Assembly (NCBI GenBank): GCA_003669255.1
Contig: QWPO01000196.1
Span: 1-10,968, forward strand
Reading direction: 5' to 3'
From: Planctomycetota bacterium
Lineage (GTDB): Bacteria; Planctomycetota; Planctomycetia; Pirellulales; UBA1268
DNA length: 10,968 bases
Under the pieces are notes generated by a model that saw only the letters and a list, made by a program, of their open reading frames with translations, had not been told where the DNA came from and searched no databases. The translations under genes and the position numbers were made by a program. The number at the start of each line of letters is the position of its first letter. The first letter of the stretch is position 1. Below, one piece after another: positions 1 through 6,636 of the stretch.

Positions 1-84
1 AACGCTTGCCCCCGATTCTACCCAGCCGAAGCCACTCACGAAAATCGCGGCAGCCTGCACGGTCGTCAGCCCGGTGGGCGTGCT

Positions 85-116
85 CAGAGCCTGGAGTGTT
101 CAGAGCGTGGAGTGTT
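85..116. repeat. 16-bp tandem direct repeat, two copies
   Basis: Two adjacent 16-nt units, CAGAGCCTGGAGTGTT at 85-100 and CAGAGCGTGGAGTGTT at 101-116, differ at one base. They lie just downstream of the 3' end of the minus-strand SRPBCC gene. Nothing else in positions 1-157 is convincing: no ORF there has recognisable protein character and I see no terminator with a T-tract. The unit could be a microsatellite-like expansion or part of a dispersed repeat; two copies alone do not settle this. Confidence 0.6.
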
Positions 117-157
117 CTCTCGAGGGTTATCTCGCTCGATGACGAAGAACTTCGACA

Positions 158-631
158 TCAGCGGCCCCGACCCGCGGAAGACGAAGTGAGCCTTGCCAGA
201 CAGCGGCGGGTGATCCAGGCCCGGTAGGCAAACATCATCTGCAGGTTGGGCCAGGAGAAGAGCAGCCTGGTGACGAGGCCCCACGGCCCGCGCTTATGCT
301 CATACTCGATGTGCTCGCGGATTTCGGTTCGCCCGTCGGACAGCGGCACGAACGAATGCGTGTGCTCCCACTTTGCCGCCGGCCCAGATGCCTGCACGTC
401 GGTGAAGCCGCGGTCGGTCACACCCCGGTGCACCGCCTTCCAGCGGAGGGGCAGGGGACCGACCCAGAGCGTGAACCGCGAGACCGAGCCCTCGGCGAGC
501 GGCTCGACGTCGTGGATCCGCACGATCGTCGGCGGCGGCGTGAGGATCTTGAGGGCCGACGTGTCGCGGTGGAAATCGCGAACAGCCTCCAGGGGGGCAT
601 CCACGACGAACGCGTAGTCAAAAACGGGCAT
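158..631 (-). CDS. SRPBCC (START/Bet v1-like) family protein
   Basis: A 157-residue protein beginning MPVFDYAFVVDAPLEAVRDF, the usual first strand and helix of the SRPBCC hydrophobic-pocket fold ('F..S..V.AP.e.V..fh'). It ends with a long helix around residues 125-150 (LVTRLLFSWPNLQMMFAYRA) like the C-terminal helix that closes the pocket. The middle contains beta strands such as SRFTLWVGPLPLRWKAVH (51-68) and the acidic strand RTEIREHIEYEH (101-112). The fold binds lipids or other hydrophobic ligands, or acts as a cyclase or SAM-independent enzyme; no substrate can be read from the sequence. I chose the ATG at 629-631 because it starts the fold. A TTG 36 nt upstream would add 12 residues without family character. 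The protein is probably cytoplasmic, with no signal peptide or membrane segment. The gene is monocistronic here and divergent from rpmB with a 135-bp gap. Confidence 0.8.
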   Translation of the reverse strand: MPVFDYAFVVDAPLEAVRDFHRDTSALKILTPPPTIVRIHDVEPLAEGSVSRFTLWVGPLPLRWKAVHRGVTDRGFTDVQASGPAAKWEHTHSFVPLSDGRTEIREHIEYEHKRGPWGLVTRLLFSWPNLQMMFAYRAWITRRCLARLTSSSAGRGR

Positions 632-690
632 GCGGTGATCGTAGTCGCCCGTGCCAGGAACGCCCAACGGCGTCAGCCGTGGGGCCTCCC

Positions 691-720
691 ACCGGCCGGG
701 GTTGCGGGAACCCGCCCGGT
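691..720. promoter_or_regulatory. GC-rich hairpin and weak promoter in the divergent gap before rpmB
   Basis: In the 135-bp gap between the divergent SRPBCC gene and rpmB, ACCGG (691-695) pairs with CCGGT (716-720). After one C-C mismatch, CGGG (697-700) pairs with CCCG (711-714), leaving a 10-nt loop. On the plus strand TTGCGG (702-707), 16 nt, then TACCAT (724-729) is a weak -35/-10 candidate for the rpmB-gatCAB operon, overlapping the hairpin. There is no T-tract, so it does not look like an intrinsic terminator. The hairpin is clear in the sequence; the promoter is a guess. Confidence 0.35.
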
Positions 721-766
721 CAGTACCATACAGGGCTCAACTTCCCCCGTATTTTGCGAGTTTCCC

Positions 767-1090
767 GTGGCACGCTCCTGTCAGGTCTGTAGCAAGGGTT
801 TTTCGGTCGGCAACCAGGTCACGATCCGCGGTAAGGCCAAGTACCTCGGCGGCGTCGGCACCAAGGTCACCGGCATCACCAAGCGGAAGTTCAAGCCCAA
901 CCTGCAGCGGATCCGCGTCACGGTCGGCCGCGGCACCAATACGAGCCTGCTGGTCTGCACGCAGTGCATCAAGAGCGGCAAGGTCACCAAACTCGTCAAG
1001 CAGCAGCCGTTCCGCCTGCCGAAGGTGGACAAGGCGGCCAAGCCGGCCACCGAGGAAGCGGTGCCGTCGGGTCCGCGGGCTCGTCCCTGA
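767..1090 (+). CDS. rpmB: 50S ribosomal protein L28 (bL28), cysteine-containing type
   Basis: A 107-residue structural protein of the large ribosomal subunit. The start is a GTG at 767-769, giving MARSCQVCSKGFSVGNQV, the canonical L28 N-terminus; the frame stays open upstream but without family character. The core GGVGTKVTGITKRKFKPNLQ (28-47) matches the L28 signature, in which a K/R-rich strand leads into 'F.PNLQR.R'. Two CxxC pairs, C5/C8 and C64/C67 (VCTQC), make this a C+ form expected to bind one zinc. It is longer than short L28 proteins because of a charged, Ala/Pro-rich tail (about residues 87-107). It is the first gene of a plus-strand block; gatC begins 25 bp after its TGA stop, which suggests co-transcription with the amidotransferase genes. 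No clear Shine-Dalgarno sequence precedes the GTG. Confidence 0.93.
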   Translation: MARSCQVCSKGFSVGNQVTIRGKAKYLGGVGTKVTGITKRKFKPNLQRIRVTVGRGTNTSLLVCTQCIKSGKVTKLVKQQPFRLPKVDKAAKPATEEAVPSGPRARP

Positions 1091-1115
1091 TCCTCGCTGA
1101 CCAGGGTACGCGGTC

Positions 1116-1418
1116 ATGGCACTCACCCGGCAGGATGTCGCGAAGGTCGGACTGCTCGCCCGGCTGGCGCTCTCCGGCGACGACGTCGACCGGATGACGG
1201 GCGAACTCTCGAAGATCGTCGGCTTTGTCTCGCAGCTCGAGGAGCTCGACACGAACAACGTGGCGCCGCTGGCTCATCCGCTCGACACGCAAAACGTCTT
1301 CCGGGCCGATGAGCCGAAGCCCTCGCTCACCACCGCCGAGGCCCTGCAGTCGGCCCCCCGCCACGATGGCTCCTGCTTCCTCGTTCCCGCCGTGCTCGGA
1401 GAATCCGGCGCCGCCTGA
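1116..1418 (+). CDS. gatC: Asp/Glu-tRNA amidotransferase subunit C
   Basis: A 100-residue subunit of the GatCAB complex, which converts Glu-tRNA(Gln) to Gln-tRNA(Gln) and/or Asp-tRNA(Asn) to Asn-tRNA(Asn). GatC wraps around GatA and stabilises its contact with GatB; it has no catalytic residues of its own. The N-terminal helices MALTRQDVAKVGLLARLALS (1-20), then ELSKIVGFVSQLEELD (30-45), and the following 'V.PL.HP' turn (49-55) are the standard GatC pattern. The C-terminal segment, 'FRADE' (62-66) onward to the 'FLVPAVL' stretch (87-93), is also typical. Full family length. An AGGG about 12 nt upstream of the ATG is a weak ribosome-binding candidate. It sits 25 bp after rpmB and 45 bp before gatA. 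Confidence 0.95.
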   Translation: MALTRQDVAKVGLLARLALSGDDVDRMTGELSKIVGFVSQLEELDTNNVAPLAHPLDTQNVFRADEPKPSLTTAEALQSAPRHDGSCFLVPAVLGESGAA

Positions 1419-1463
1419 TTCCGCCTGCCCGCGCCGCGGCTATCGCCCACCTCTCGCCTTCCC

Positions 1464-2948
1464 ATGCAGCCGCTCGAACTCTCCGCCGTCGATCTCGTCA
1501 CCGCAATCCGCCAGGGTGAGGTGTCGGCGGTGCAGGTGGCCGAGGCCTTCCTGGGCCGGATCGCGAAGGTGGACGGCTCGATCAACGCCTTCCTGCACGT
1601 CGATCGCGAAGCGGCCCTGGCCCGCGCCGCCGACATCGACGCCCGCCGCAAGGCCGGCAAGCCGCTCGGGGCCCTCGCCGGCCTCCCCGTGGCGGTGAAA
1701 GACGCCCTTTGCACGAGCGACCAGCCGACCACCTGTGCGTCGAAGATGCTCGCCGGATTCCGGCCGCCGTATGACGCGCACGTCGTGGCAAAGCTGCGGC
1801 AGGCCGACGCCGTGCTCGTTGGCAAGACGAACATGGATGAGTTCGCGATGGGGGGCTCCAACGAGAACTCCGCCTTCGGTGCCGTTCACAACCCGTGGGA
1901 CCTCACGCGAGCACCGGGCGGCTCCTCGGGTGGCTCGGCCGCGTGCGTGGCGGCCGACATGGCCCCGGCGGCGATCGGTTCCGACACCGGTGGCTCGATC
2001 CGTCAGCCCGCCGGCCTCTGCGGGATCACCGGCCTCAAGCCCACCTACGGCCGCGTCAGCCGCCGTGGCCTCGTGGCTTTCGCGTCGAGCCTCGACCAGA
2101 TCGGCCCGATGACCCGTTCGGCCGCCGACTGCGCACTCCTCATGGAGACGATCGCCGGCCACGACCCGGGCGACGCCACGAGCCTCGCCGACGACGTGCC
2201 CCGGTACAGCGAGATGCTCGAGAAGCCGCTCACCGGCCTGCGGATCGGCCGCGTTGCCGAGCACTTCGGCCCAGGGCTCGACCCCGAGGTGGCCCACGGC
2301 GTGGAGGAGGCCTTCGCAGCGTTCAAGGCGGCCGGCGCGACGATCCACGACGTGGAACTGCCGCACGCGAAGTATGGCATTGCCACCTACTACCTCGTGG
2401 CCCCGTGCGAGGCGTCGAGCAATCTGGCTCGCTATGACGGAGCGCACTATGGATGTCGGTCTTCAGTCCGCCCCACCGGTGAGTTTGAGTCGCCACTCGT
2501 CGAGATGTATTGTCGCAGCCGCGCTGAGGGCTTTGGGCCCGAAGTGAAACGGCGAATCATGCTCGGCACCTATGCCCTGTCCGCCGGCTACTACGACGCC
2601 TTCTACGCGAAGGCGCTCCGTGTTCGCCGGCTGATCCGCCAGGACTACCTCGACGCCTTCCAGCAGGTGGACCTGATCGGCGGCCCGGTGTCGCCCACGC
2701 CCGCCTTCCCGCTTGGCGAGAAGACGAGCGATCCGCTGGCGATGTACCTCGTTGACATGTACACGGTGGGCACCAACCTCGCCGGCATCGGCGGGATCTC
2801 GTTCCCCTGCGGCTTCACCAAGGGGGGCCTGCCGATCGGCTTCCAGCTCCAGGGTCCGGCCCTGTCCGAACCGCTCCTGCTGCGAGCCGCCGACCGCTAC
2901 CAGAAGCTCACCGACTGGCACACTCGCCGCCCAAAGCTGGCCACCTGA
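1464..2948 (+). CDS. gatA: Asp/Glu-tRNA amidotransferase subunit A (amidase)
   Basis: A 494-residue amidase-signature enzyme. It hydrolyses glutamine to release ammonia, which travels through a channel to GatB. The Lys-cisSer-Ser triad is intact: K79 in GLPVAVKD (73-80), S154 in the glycine/serine-rich APGGSSGGSAA (150-160), and S178, the nucleophile, in GSDTGGSIR (172-180). These fall at the numbers used for the Staphylococcus aureus enzyme, so there is no indel in the first 180 residues. KTNMDEFAMGGSNENSAFG (121-139) and GLKPTYGRVSRRGL are further family signatures. The C-terminal 'GGISFPCGF..GLPIGFQLQGP' completes the fold. Full length, cytoplasmic. It lies 45 bp after gatC, and its TGA stop is 10 bp before the gatB start, so translational coupling is likely. 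No Shine-Dalgarno is visible at the ATG. Confidence 0.97.
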   Translation: MQPLELSAVDLVTAIRQGEVSAVQVAEAFLGRIAKVDGSINAFLHVDREAALARAADIDARRKAGKPLGALAGLPVAVKDALCTSDQPTTCASKMLAGFRPPYDAHVVAKLRQADAVLVGKTNMDEFAMGGSNENSAFGAVHNPWDLTRAPGGSSGGSAACVAADMAPAAIGSDTGGSIRQPAGLCGITGLKPTYGRVSRRGLVAFASSLDQIGPMTRSAADCALLMETIAGHDPGDATSLADDVPRYSEMLEKPLTGLRIGRVAEHFGPGLDPEVAHGVEEAFAAFKAAGATIHDVELPHAKYGIATYYLVAPCEASSNLARYDGAHYGCRSSVRPTGEFESPLVEMYCRSRAEGFGPEVKRRIMLGTYALSAGYYDAFYAKALRVRRLIRQDYLDAFQQVDLIGGPVSPTPAFPLGEKTSDPLAMYLVDMYTVGTNLAGIGGISFPCGFTKGGLPIGFQLQGPALSEPLLLRAADRYQKLTDWHTRRPKLAT

Positions 2949-2958
2949 CGCCACACCC

Positions 2959-4470
2959 ATGTCGAAGCAGCCCGCCACCGCCGCATCCGACCCCTACATC
3001 ACCGTGATTGGGCTGGAGGTGCACGTTCAGTTGCAGACGCAGACGAAGCTCTTCTGTGGCTGCTCGACACGGTTTGGCTCGCCGCCCAACACGCAGGTCT
3101 GCCCCACGTGCCTCGGGCTGCCGGGCTCGCTGCCGGTGATGAACCGCCTCGCCTTCGACCTCGCGGTGCGGGCCGCCCTGGCCCTCAACTGCAAGATCGC
3201 GCCGTTCACGAAGTGGGACCGCAAGAACTACTTCTATCCCGATCTGCCGAAGGGCTATCAGATCAGCCAGTACGACCTGCCGTTTTCGAGCGACGGGCAC
3301 CTGGAAGTGATCGACCCGAAGGGGGCATTCTCGCGGAAGGTCGACATCATCCGCGTGCACCTCGAGGAGGACGCGGGCAAGAGCATGCACGACGAGGCGG
3401 CGGGCACGGCCGACACTCGCATCGATCTCAACCGCGCCGGCACGCCGCTCTGCGAGATCGTGTCGCAGCCCGACCTGCGGAGCCCGCAGGAGGCCCGGGG
3501 CTGGCTCAACGAGCTCAAGCTCCTGCTCGTCTACCTCGGTGTGAGCGACTGCAACATGCAGGAGGGCAGCCTTCGCGTGGATGCCAACGTCAACCTCCAC
3601 ATCCCACTGCCGGGAGAGGGTGGGGCCGAAGGCCGAATCGCCAAGACGCCGATCGTCGAGATCAAGAACATGAACTCCTTCCGCTCGGTGGAGCGGGCCC
3701 TGATCTACGAGGCGGCGCGACAGTGGGAGGAGTGGCAGGCCACGAAGGTCGAGATGGGCAAGATGCCCAAGCAGACCCGCGGCTGGGACGATCCGGCCGG
3801 CATCACCCGGCCGCAGCGACAGAAGGAGGAGTCGAGCGACTACCGCTACTTCCCCGAGCCTGACCTCGTGCCCGTGACGGTGTCCGACGCCGAGATCGCC
3901 ACCGCCAGAGCGGCGATGGGCGATCCCCCCACGGTGCTTCGCGCGGCGCTCGCGGAGAAGTGGAAGATCTCCGCCTACGACGCCGATGTGCTCGTGAATC
4001 AGGGCCGCGACCTCGTGGCCTGGTATGAAGACCTCGCCACCCGCGTGGGCGAGGGCAAGGTGGCGAGCAACTGGATGCAGCAGGACGTGCTCCGCACGCT
4101 CAACGAGCGCGGCGGCACGATCGCGGAGTTTCCAGTGACACCCGAGCAGGTAGCCGACATCATCGGCCGCGTGCAGAAGGGCGACTTCGACACCAGCCGC
4201 GGCCGTGAGATCTTCGCCGAGGTGCTCACCTCCGGGAAGGCGGTGGCCGACGTCGTGGCCTCGATGGGGATTGCGGCGGTAAGCGACGACGACCTCGTGG
4301 CCCTCTGCCAGGAGCTGCTCGCGGCCAACCCGAAGATCGTGGCCGACGTGAAGGGCGGCAAGGAACAGGCCGCGGCCGGCCTGATCGGCCAGGCCAAGAA
4401 GAAGAACCCCAATGCGAATCCGGGTAAGGTCAGGCAGATGTGCCTCGACCTGATCAAGGCGCTCCCATAG
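2959..4470 (+). CDS. gatB: Asp/Glu-tRNA amidotransferase subunit B
   Basis: A 503-residue subunit that phosphorylates the tRNA-bound Glu or Asp with ATP and then amidates it with ammonia from GatA. The ATG at 2959 gives a short extension and then YITVIGLEVHVQL, the conserved GatB start. A Cys4 zinc site is visible at C33, C35, C48 and C51 (CGCS...CPTC). WDRKNYFYPDLPKGYQISQ (86-104) and HLEEDAGKSMHD (134-145) are catalytic-domain signatures, and SSDYRYFPEPDL (292-303) is also typical. The C-terminal part, about residues 350-503, is the helical GatB/YqeY tRNA-binding tail, ending in NPGKVRQMCLDLIKALP. Full length. It is the last gene of the block. Its TAG stop lies at the edge of the first palindromic repeat cluster, which begins 8 bp later. 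No Shine-Dalgarno is seen. A long antisense open frame across this gene is a codon-bias shadow. Confidence 0.97.
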   Translation: MSKQPATAASDPYITVIGLEVHVQLQTQTKLFCGCSTRFGSPPNTQVCPTCLGLPGSLPVMNRLAFDLAVRAALALNCKIAPFTKWDRKNYFYPDLPKGYQISQYDLPFSSDGHLEVIDPKGAFSRKVDIIRVHLEEDAGKSMHDEAAGTADTRIDLNRAGTPLCEIVSQPDLRSPQEARGWLNELKLLLVYLGVSDCNMQEGSLRVDANVNLHIPLPGEGGAEGRIAKTPIVEIKNMNSFRSVERALIYEAARQWEEWQATKVEMGKMPKQTRGWDDPAGITRPQRQKEESSDYRYFPEPDLVPVTVSDAEIATARAAMGDPPTVLRAALAEKWKISAYDADVLVNQGRDLVAWYEDLATRVGEGKVASNWMQQDVLRTLNERGGTIAEFPVTPEQVADIIGRVQKGDFDTSRGREIFAEVLTSGKAVADVVASMGIAAVSDDDLVALCQELLAANPKIVADVKGGKEQAAAGLIGQAKKKNPNANPGKVRQMCLDLIKALP

Positions 4471-4477
4471 CGCCTGC

Positions 4478-4626
4478 GGCACAGGTTGAAAACCTGTGCT
4501 ACGACCGATTCCGTAGCGGCTACGGCACGGTTGAAAACCTGCGCTACGACCGCTTCCGTAGCGTTTGCTGCACAGGTTGAAAACCTGTGCTATGACCGAT
4601 TCCGTAGCGTAGGTTTTCAACCTGCG
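4478..4626. repeat. Palindromic repeat cluster 1 (three direct copies plus one inverted)
   Basis: Three head-to-tail units of about 40 nt occupy 4478-4517, 4524-4562 and 4569-4608. Each has a palindrome CAGGTTGAAAACCTG (stem CAGGTT/AACCTG, 3-nt loop) followed by a conserved GCTA(C/T)GACCG(A/C)TTCCGTAGC tail. Copies 1 and 3 extend to 9-bp perfect arms (4479-4499 and 4570-4590). Copy 2 has lost one base and has imperfect arms. A further core in the opposite orientation, AGGTTTTCAACCT, is at 4611-4623. The remainder of the 240-bp gap (4627-4710) shows no clear signal apart from a C7 run at 4683-4689. The cluster sits right after gatB and could form hairpins in the gatB 3' UTR, but it lacks a T-tract. 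Open frames running through it are translations of the repeats and should not be called genes. Confidence 0.9.
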
Positions 4627-4710
4627 TCACAAACCAGCCGAAGTCCGGTTTACGGGCCGGCGCTCGCCGTGTAGCGTATTGGCCCCCCCAAAACATCGCG
4701 CAGCCTGACC

Positions 4711-4995
4711 ATGCGTGCCCGCCGCCAACCACCGCCCGCCCCACGTCCGCCGAGCCGCCGTCTGCAGGCCGGCCGCTTCCTCGGCGGCCTCTTCGGCCTC
4801 ATGGGACTGCTCGGCGTTCCCGCGGTGTACTTTCAGCTCATCGCCCGCGACCCACGGTGCCGTAGCGTGCCGATGTTCTTGCTGCTGCTCATTTTCTTTC
4901 CGTGCCTCAGCGCGTTGATCGGCCTTCTCATTGGCGCCCTCGGATCCACAGTGGTGGACCTGACTCAACACGACCGCATGACGGATCTCCCGTAG
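4711..4995 (+). CDS. Small two-helix membrane protein, unknown function
   Basis: A 94-residue protein of no family I recognise. The N-terminus is basic and proline-rich (MRARRQPPPAPRPPSRR, 1-17). Two hydrophobic segments follow: about 22-44 (GRFLGGLFGLMGLLGVPAVYFQ region) and about 53-79 (SVPMFLLLLIFFPCLSALIG onward). The tail is short and acidic/polar (DLTQHDRMTDLP). With a positive N-terminus and two helices, both ends would be cytoplasmic. The ATG at 4711 is the first in frame. No Shine-Dalgarno is visible and there is no operon partner. It stands alone between repeat clusters, and its TAG stop (4993-4995) lies inside a CGTAGCCGCAGG segment that recurs at 5044-5055 in a repeat. The clean membrane pattern suggests a real gene, but an absence of homologues would weaken that. 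Confidence 0.55.
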   Translation: MRARRQPPPAPRPPSRRLQAGRFLGGLFGLMGLLGVPAVYFQLIARDPRCRSVPMFLLLLIFFPCLSALIGLLIGALGSTVVDLTQHDRMTDLP

Positions 4996-5162
4996 CCGCA
5001 GGGTCGGGTGGCACACAGGTTGGAAACCTGTGCTACTGCCCCACGTAGCCGCAGGTTGGCAACCTGCGGTCAACCGACGCCGACCCGGATGCATGTGCAG
5101 GTTACCAACCTGCACCTACGTAGCGCAGGTTGGCAACCTGCGGTCAACCACGCACCTACGTG
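4991..5162. repeat. Palindromic repeat cluster 2 (REPIN-like)
   Basis: Palindromes centre on CAGGTTGGAAACCTG (5016-5030), CAGGTTGGCAACCTG (5052-5066 and 5126-5140) and CAGGTTACCAACCTG (5098-5112). Arms extend perfectly beyond the core: 10 bp each side at 5049-5069 and 9 bp each side at 5095-5115. The outer bases differ between copies (ACAGG/CCTGT, GCAGG/CCTGC, TGCAGG/CCTGCA) but always stay complementary. A 25-nt block starting GCAGGTTGGC is repeated exactly at 5051-5075 and 5125-5149. Two of the palindromes (5095-5115 and 5124-5142) flank the 8-nt palindrome CTACGTAG (5116-5123), a head-to-head arrangement like a REPIN. The cluster fills the gap between the convergent small membrane protein gene and the PhoPQ-related gene, and both of their stop codons fall in its edges. 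Confidence 0.9.
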
Positions 5163-6520
5163 GCCCCCAGCACCTTCACGCCGCTGGTGAGCATGAGCGG
5201 CACCGGCTCACGGGCAAACTCCAGCTCGACGAGACCCGCGGCATAGCCTTGCGTCGGCCGCGGGATCGCCACCCGCCACTCAGCGCCCACTACCTCCACC
5301 GGCTCCGACGACCACCTCGCCATCCGAAAGTCGCGGCTCTCCGACGTGGCCGTCCAGAGCGTCACACGTTCCGGTTGCGTCTCGCAGGCCACCACGCACT
5401 CGGCACCGCCCGCAGGCGCGTCCGCAAATCGCCAGTCGATCGGCGGAAGCGGCTCGATGCCCGCCACGTGCCTTCCCATCGCGGCGACGATCGCAGCGAT
5501 TCTCGGCACGGGCAATCCGTGCCCGGCGTTGGGGCAGTACGACACCCACCGCGGTCCGGGCAGGCCGTCGTAATACAGGCTGCACGCTTCTAGCGGCCAG
5601 TAGGGGTCGTTCGTGCCCAGCGCGATCACCTTCGGCATCGTGTAGCGATCGCGGTATGCAAATGGATCGACGATCTGCACGAGCTCGCGTCCCCGGGGCG
5701 ACGCCAGCATCTTCTCGATGCCCCGCGAGGTGTAGTCCTCCAGCTGCTCCGACATCTTCCCGAAACTGGCAACCTGCAGCTTCACGTGGTCGCCAAGCGA
5801 GAGCATGTCAATCACCATCGGGACGATCCCCTTCACGCGGTCGTCCACCGCCGCCGAAAGCCAGGTCGTCCAGCCCCGCTTGCTCGCCCCCGTGACGACG
5901 AACTCGTCGATCTCGACGCCCCAGTGCTCCTGCGCCTGAGCCGTCGCCGCGTTCATCGCCTCGACGGCCGACTTCACCATCGGCAGGAGCAGGGGCCAGG
6001 TCGCATCGCCCGTCTTCGTGTACTCCACAAACGTATGCGCGATCAGGCCGTCTTCATGGAGATCGCCGAACATCGGCTGAAACGGCACCTGTCGCACGAC
6101 CGCGGCTGGCAGGCCGGCGGCATTCGCCACGGCGGCCAGCACCTTGAAGGCGTCGGTCGGCTTCGCGATCGGGTGCTGCGGCACCTTGTTCCCGCTGCCG
6201 CCGTCGATCCAGAGGATCATGCGGCTCGTGTCCCGGGCCTCGTTCGGCAGAAACATGGAGACTTCGTGCGTCCAGGGCACGCCCTTCCACGTCTGGCTGG
6301 TGAGCCGGCAGGTCCGCCAGCGACCGCCGGGCATGTCGCCGCCGCCGAGCGCCTCCACGGCCGTCGATGGATCGCGGGTGCCGACGTAGTCGCCAAGCAG
6401 GTCGGCCAGAGCGACGTGCGCCGTCTCACCAGACAGCGCCGGATGCGGCAGGACCGCGGCTACGACCCCTCCGGCACACCCCGCCACAAACTCCCGCCGC
6501 GACACAAAGCCGTCGTCCAT
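5156..6520 (-). CDS. PhoPQ-activated pathogenicity-related protein (PqaA-type), Tat-exported
   Basis: A 454-residue protein of the PhoPQ-related family (PF10142), an alpha/beta-hydrolase-like group whose substrate is not established. The N-terminus MDDGFVSRREFVAGCAGGVV has a twin-arginine motif (SRREF, 7-11) and a hydrophobic stretch to about residue 30, so Tat export is likely. The family signature TGASKRGWTTWL (210-221) has the candidate nucleophile S213. ALGTNDPYW (300-308) offers D305 and PNAGHG (330-335) offers H334, in the expected order for a Ser-Asp-His triad. The C-terminal part (about 360-454) looks like a beta domain. The ATG at 6520 was chosen because AGGAGG lies 8 nt upstream; the in-frame GTG at 6529 overlaps that site. 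Despite the family name, this says nothing about virulence: such proteins are found in environmental planctomycetes. The TAG stop sits in the repeat sequence CACGTAGGTGC. Confidence 0.85.
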   Translation of the reverse strand: MDDGFVSRREFVAGCAGGVVAAVLPHPALSGETAHVALADLLGDYVGTRDPSTAVEALGGGDMPGGRWRTCRLTSQTWKGVPWTHEVSMFLPNEARDTSRMILWIDGGSGNKVPQHPIAKPTDAFKVLAAVANAAGLPAAVVRQVPFQPMFGDLHEDGLIAHTFVEYTKTGDATWPLLLPMVKSAVEAMNAATAQAQEHWGVEIDEFVVTGASKRGWTTWLSAAVDDRVKGIVPMVIDMLSLGDHVKLQVASFGKMSEQLEDYTSRGIEKMLASPRGRELVQIVDPFAYRDRYTMPKVIALGTNDPYWPLEACSLYYDGLPGPRWVSYCPNAGHGLPVPRIAAIVAAMGRHVAGIEPLPPIDWRFADAPAGGAECVVACETQPERVTLWTATSESRDFRMARWSSEPVEVVGAEWRVAIPRPTQGYAAGLVELEFAREPVPLMLTSGVKVLGAT

Positions 6521-6528
6521 GGTGGCCA

Positions 6529-6534
6529 CCTCCT
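6529..6534 (-). promoter_or_regulatory. Strong Shine-Dalgarno (AGGAGG) of the PhoPQ-related gene
   Basis: On the minus strand AGGAGG (6534 down to 6529) is followed by an 8-nt spacer and the ATG at 6520-6518. It is the only near-consensus ribosome-binding site in front of any gene in this window and decides the start, because the upstream in-frame GTG overlaps it. Confidence 0.75.
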
Positions 6535-6636
6535 ACATGTGACACAGAGTCTAGCGTCTCGGAGTCCGCGGTTCCTGCGAGCGGGCCGTGTTGCCGGCCA
6601 CGGGCACGGACACCCGAAGCCTTCGCAAGACTCTGG

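Noticed and set aside
2908..4620. A 570-codon open frame antisense to gatB, and another of 335 codons antisense to gatA
   Set aside because: Both lie exactly opposite highly conserved genes, have low-complexity His/Val/Arg/Leu-rich translations and match no family. They are the expected shadow of GC-rich third codon positions.
4486..4674. Short open frames running through the repeat clusters
   Set aside because: Their translations (such as VENLCYDRF or GFQPV) are just the palindromic repeats read as protein, a common source of false genes in planctomycetes.
4478..5142. Intrinsic terminators at the repeat palindromes
   Set aside because: The stems are strong, but no U-tract follows on either strand. 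They might still stop RNA decay or polymerase, but a terminator call is not supported.
4478..5149. CRISPR array
   Set aside because: The repeats are palindromic and of variable sequence, with irregular spacing and no unique spacers of constant length. No cas gene is present.
5156..6520. Virulence function for the PhoPQ-related gene
   Set aside because: The family name comes from a Salmonella regulon. Nothing in this environmental-type context indicates pathogenicity.
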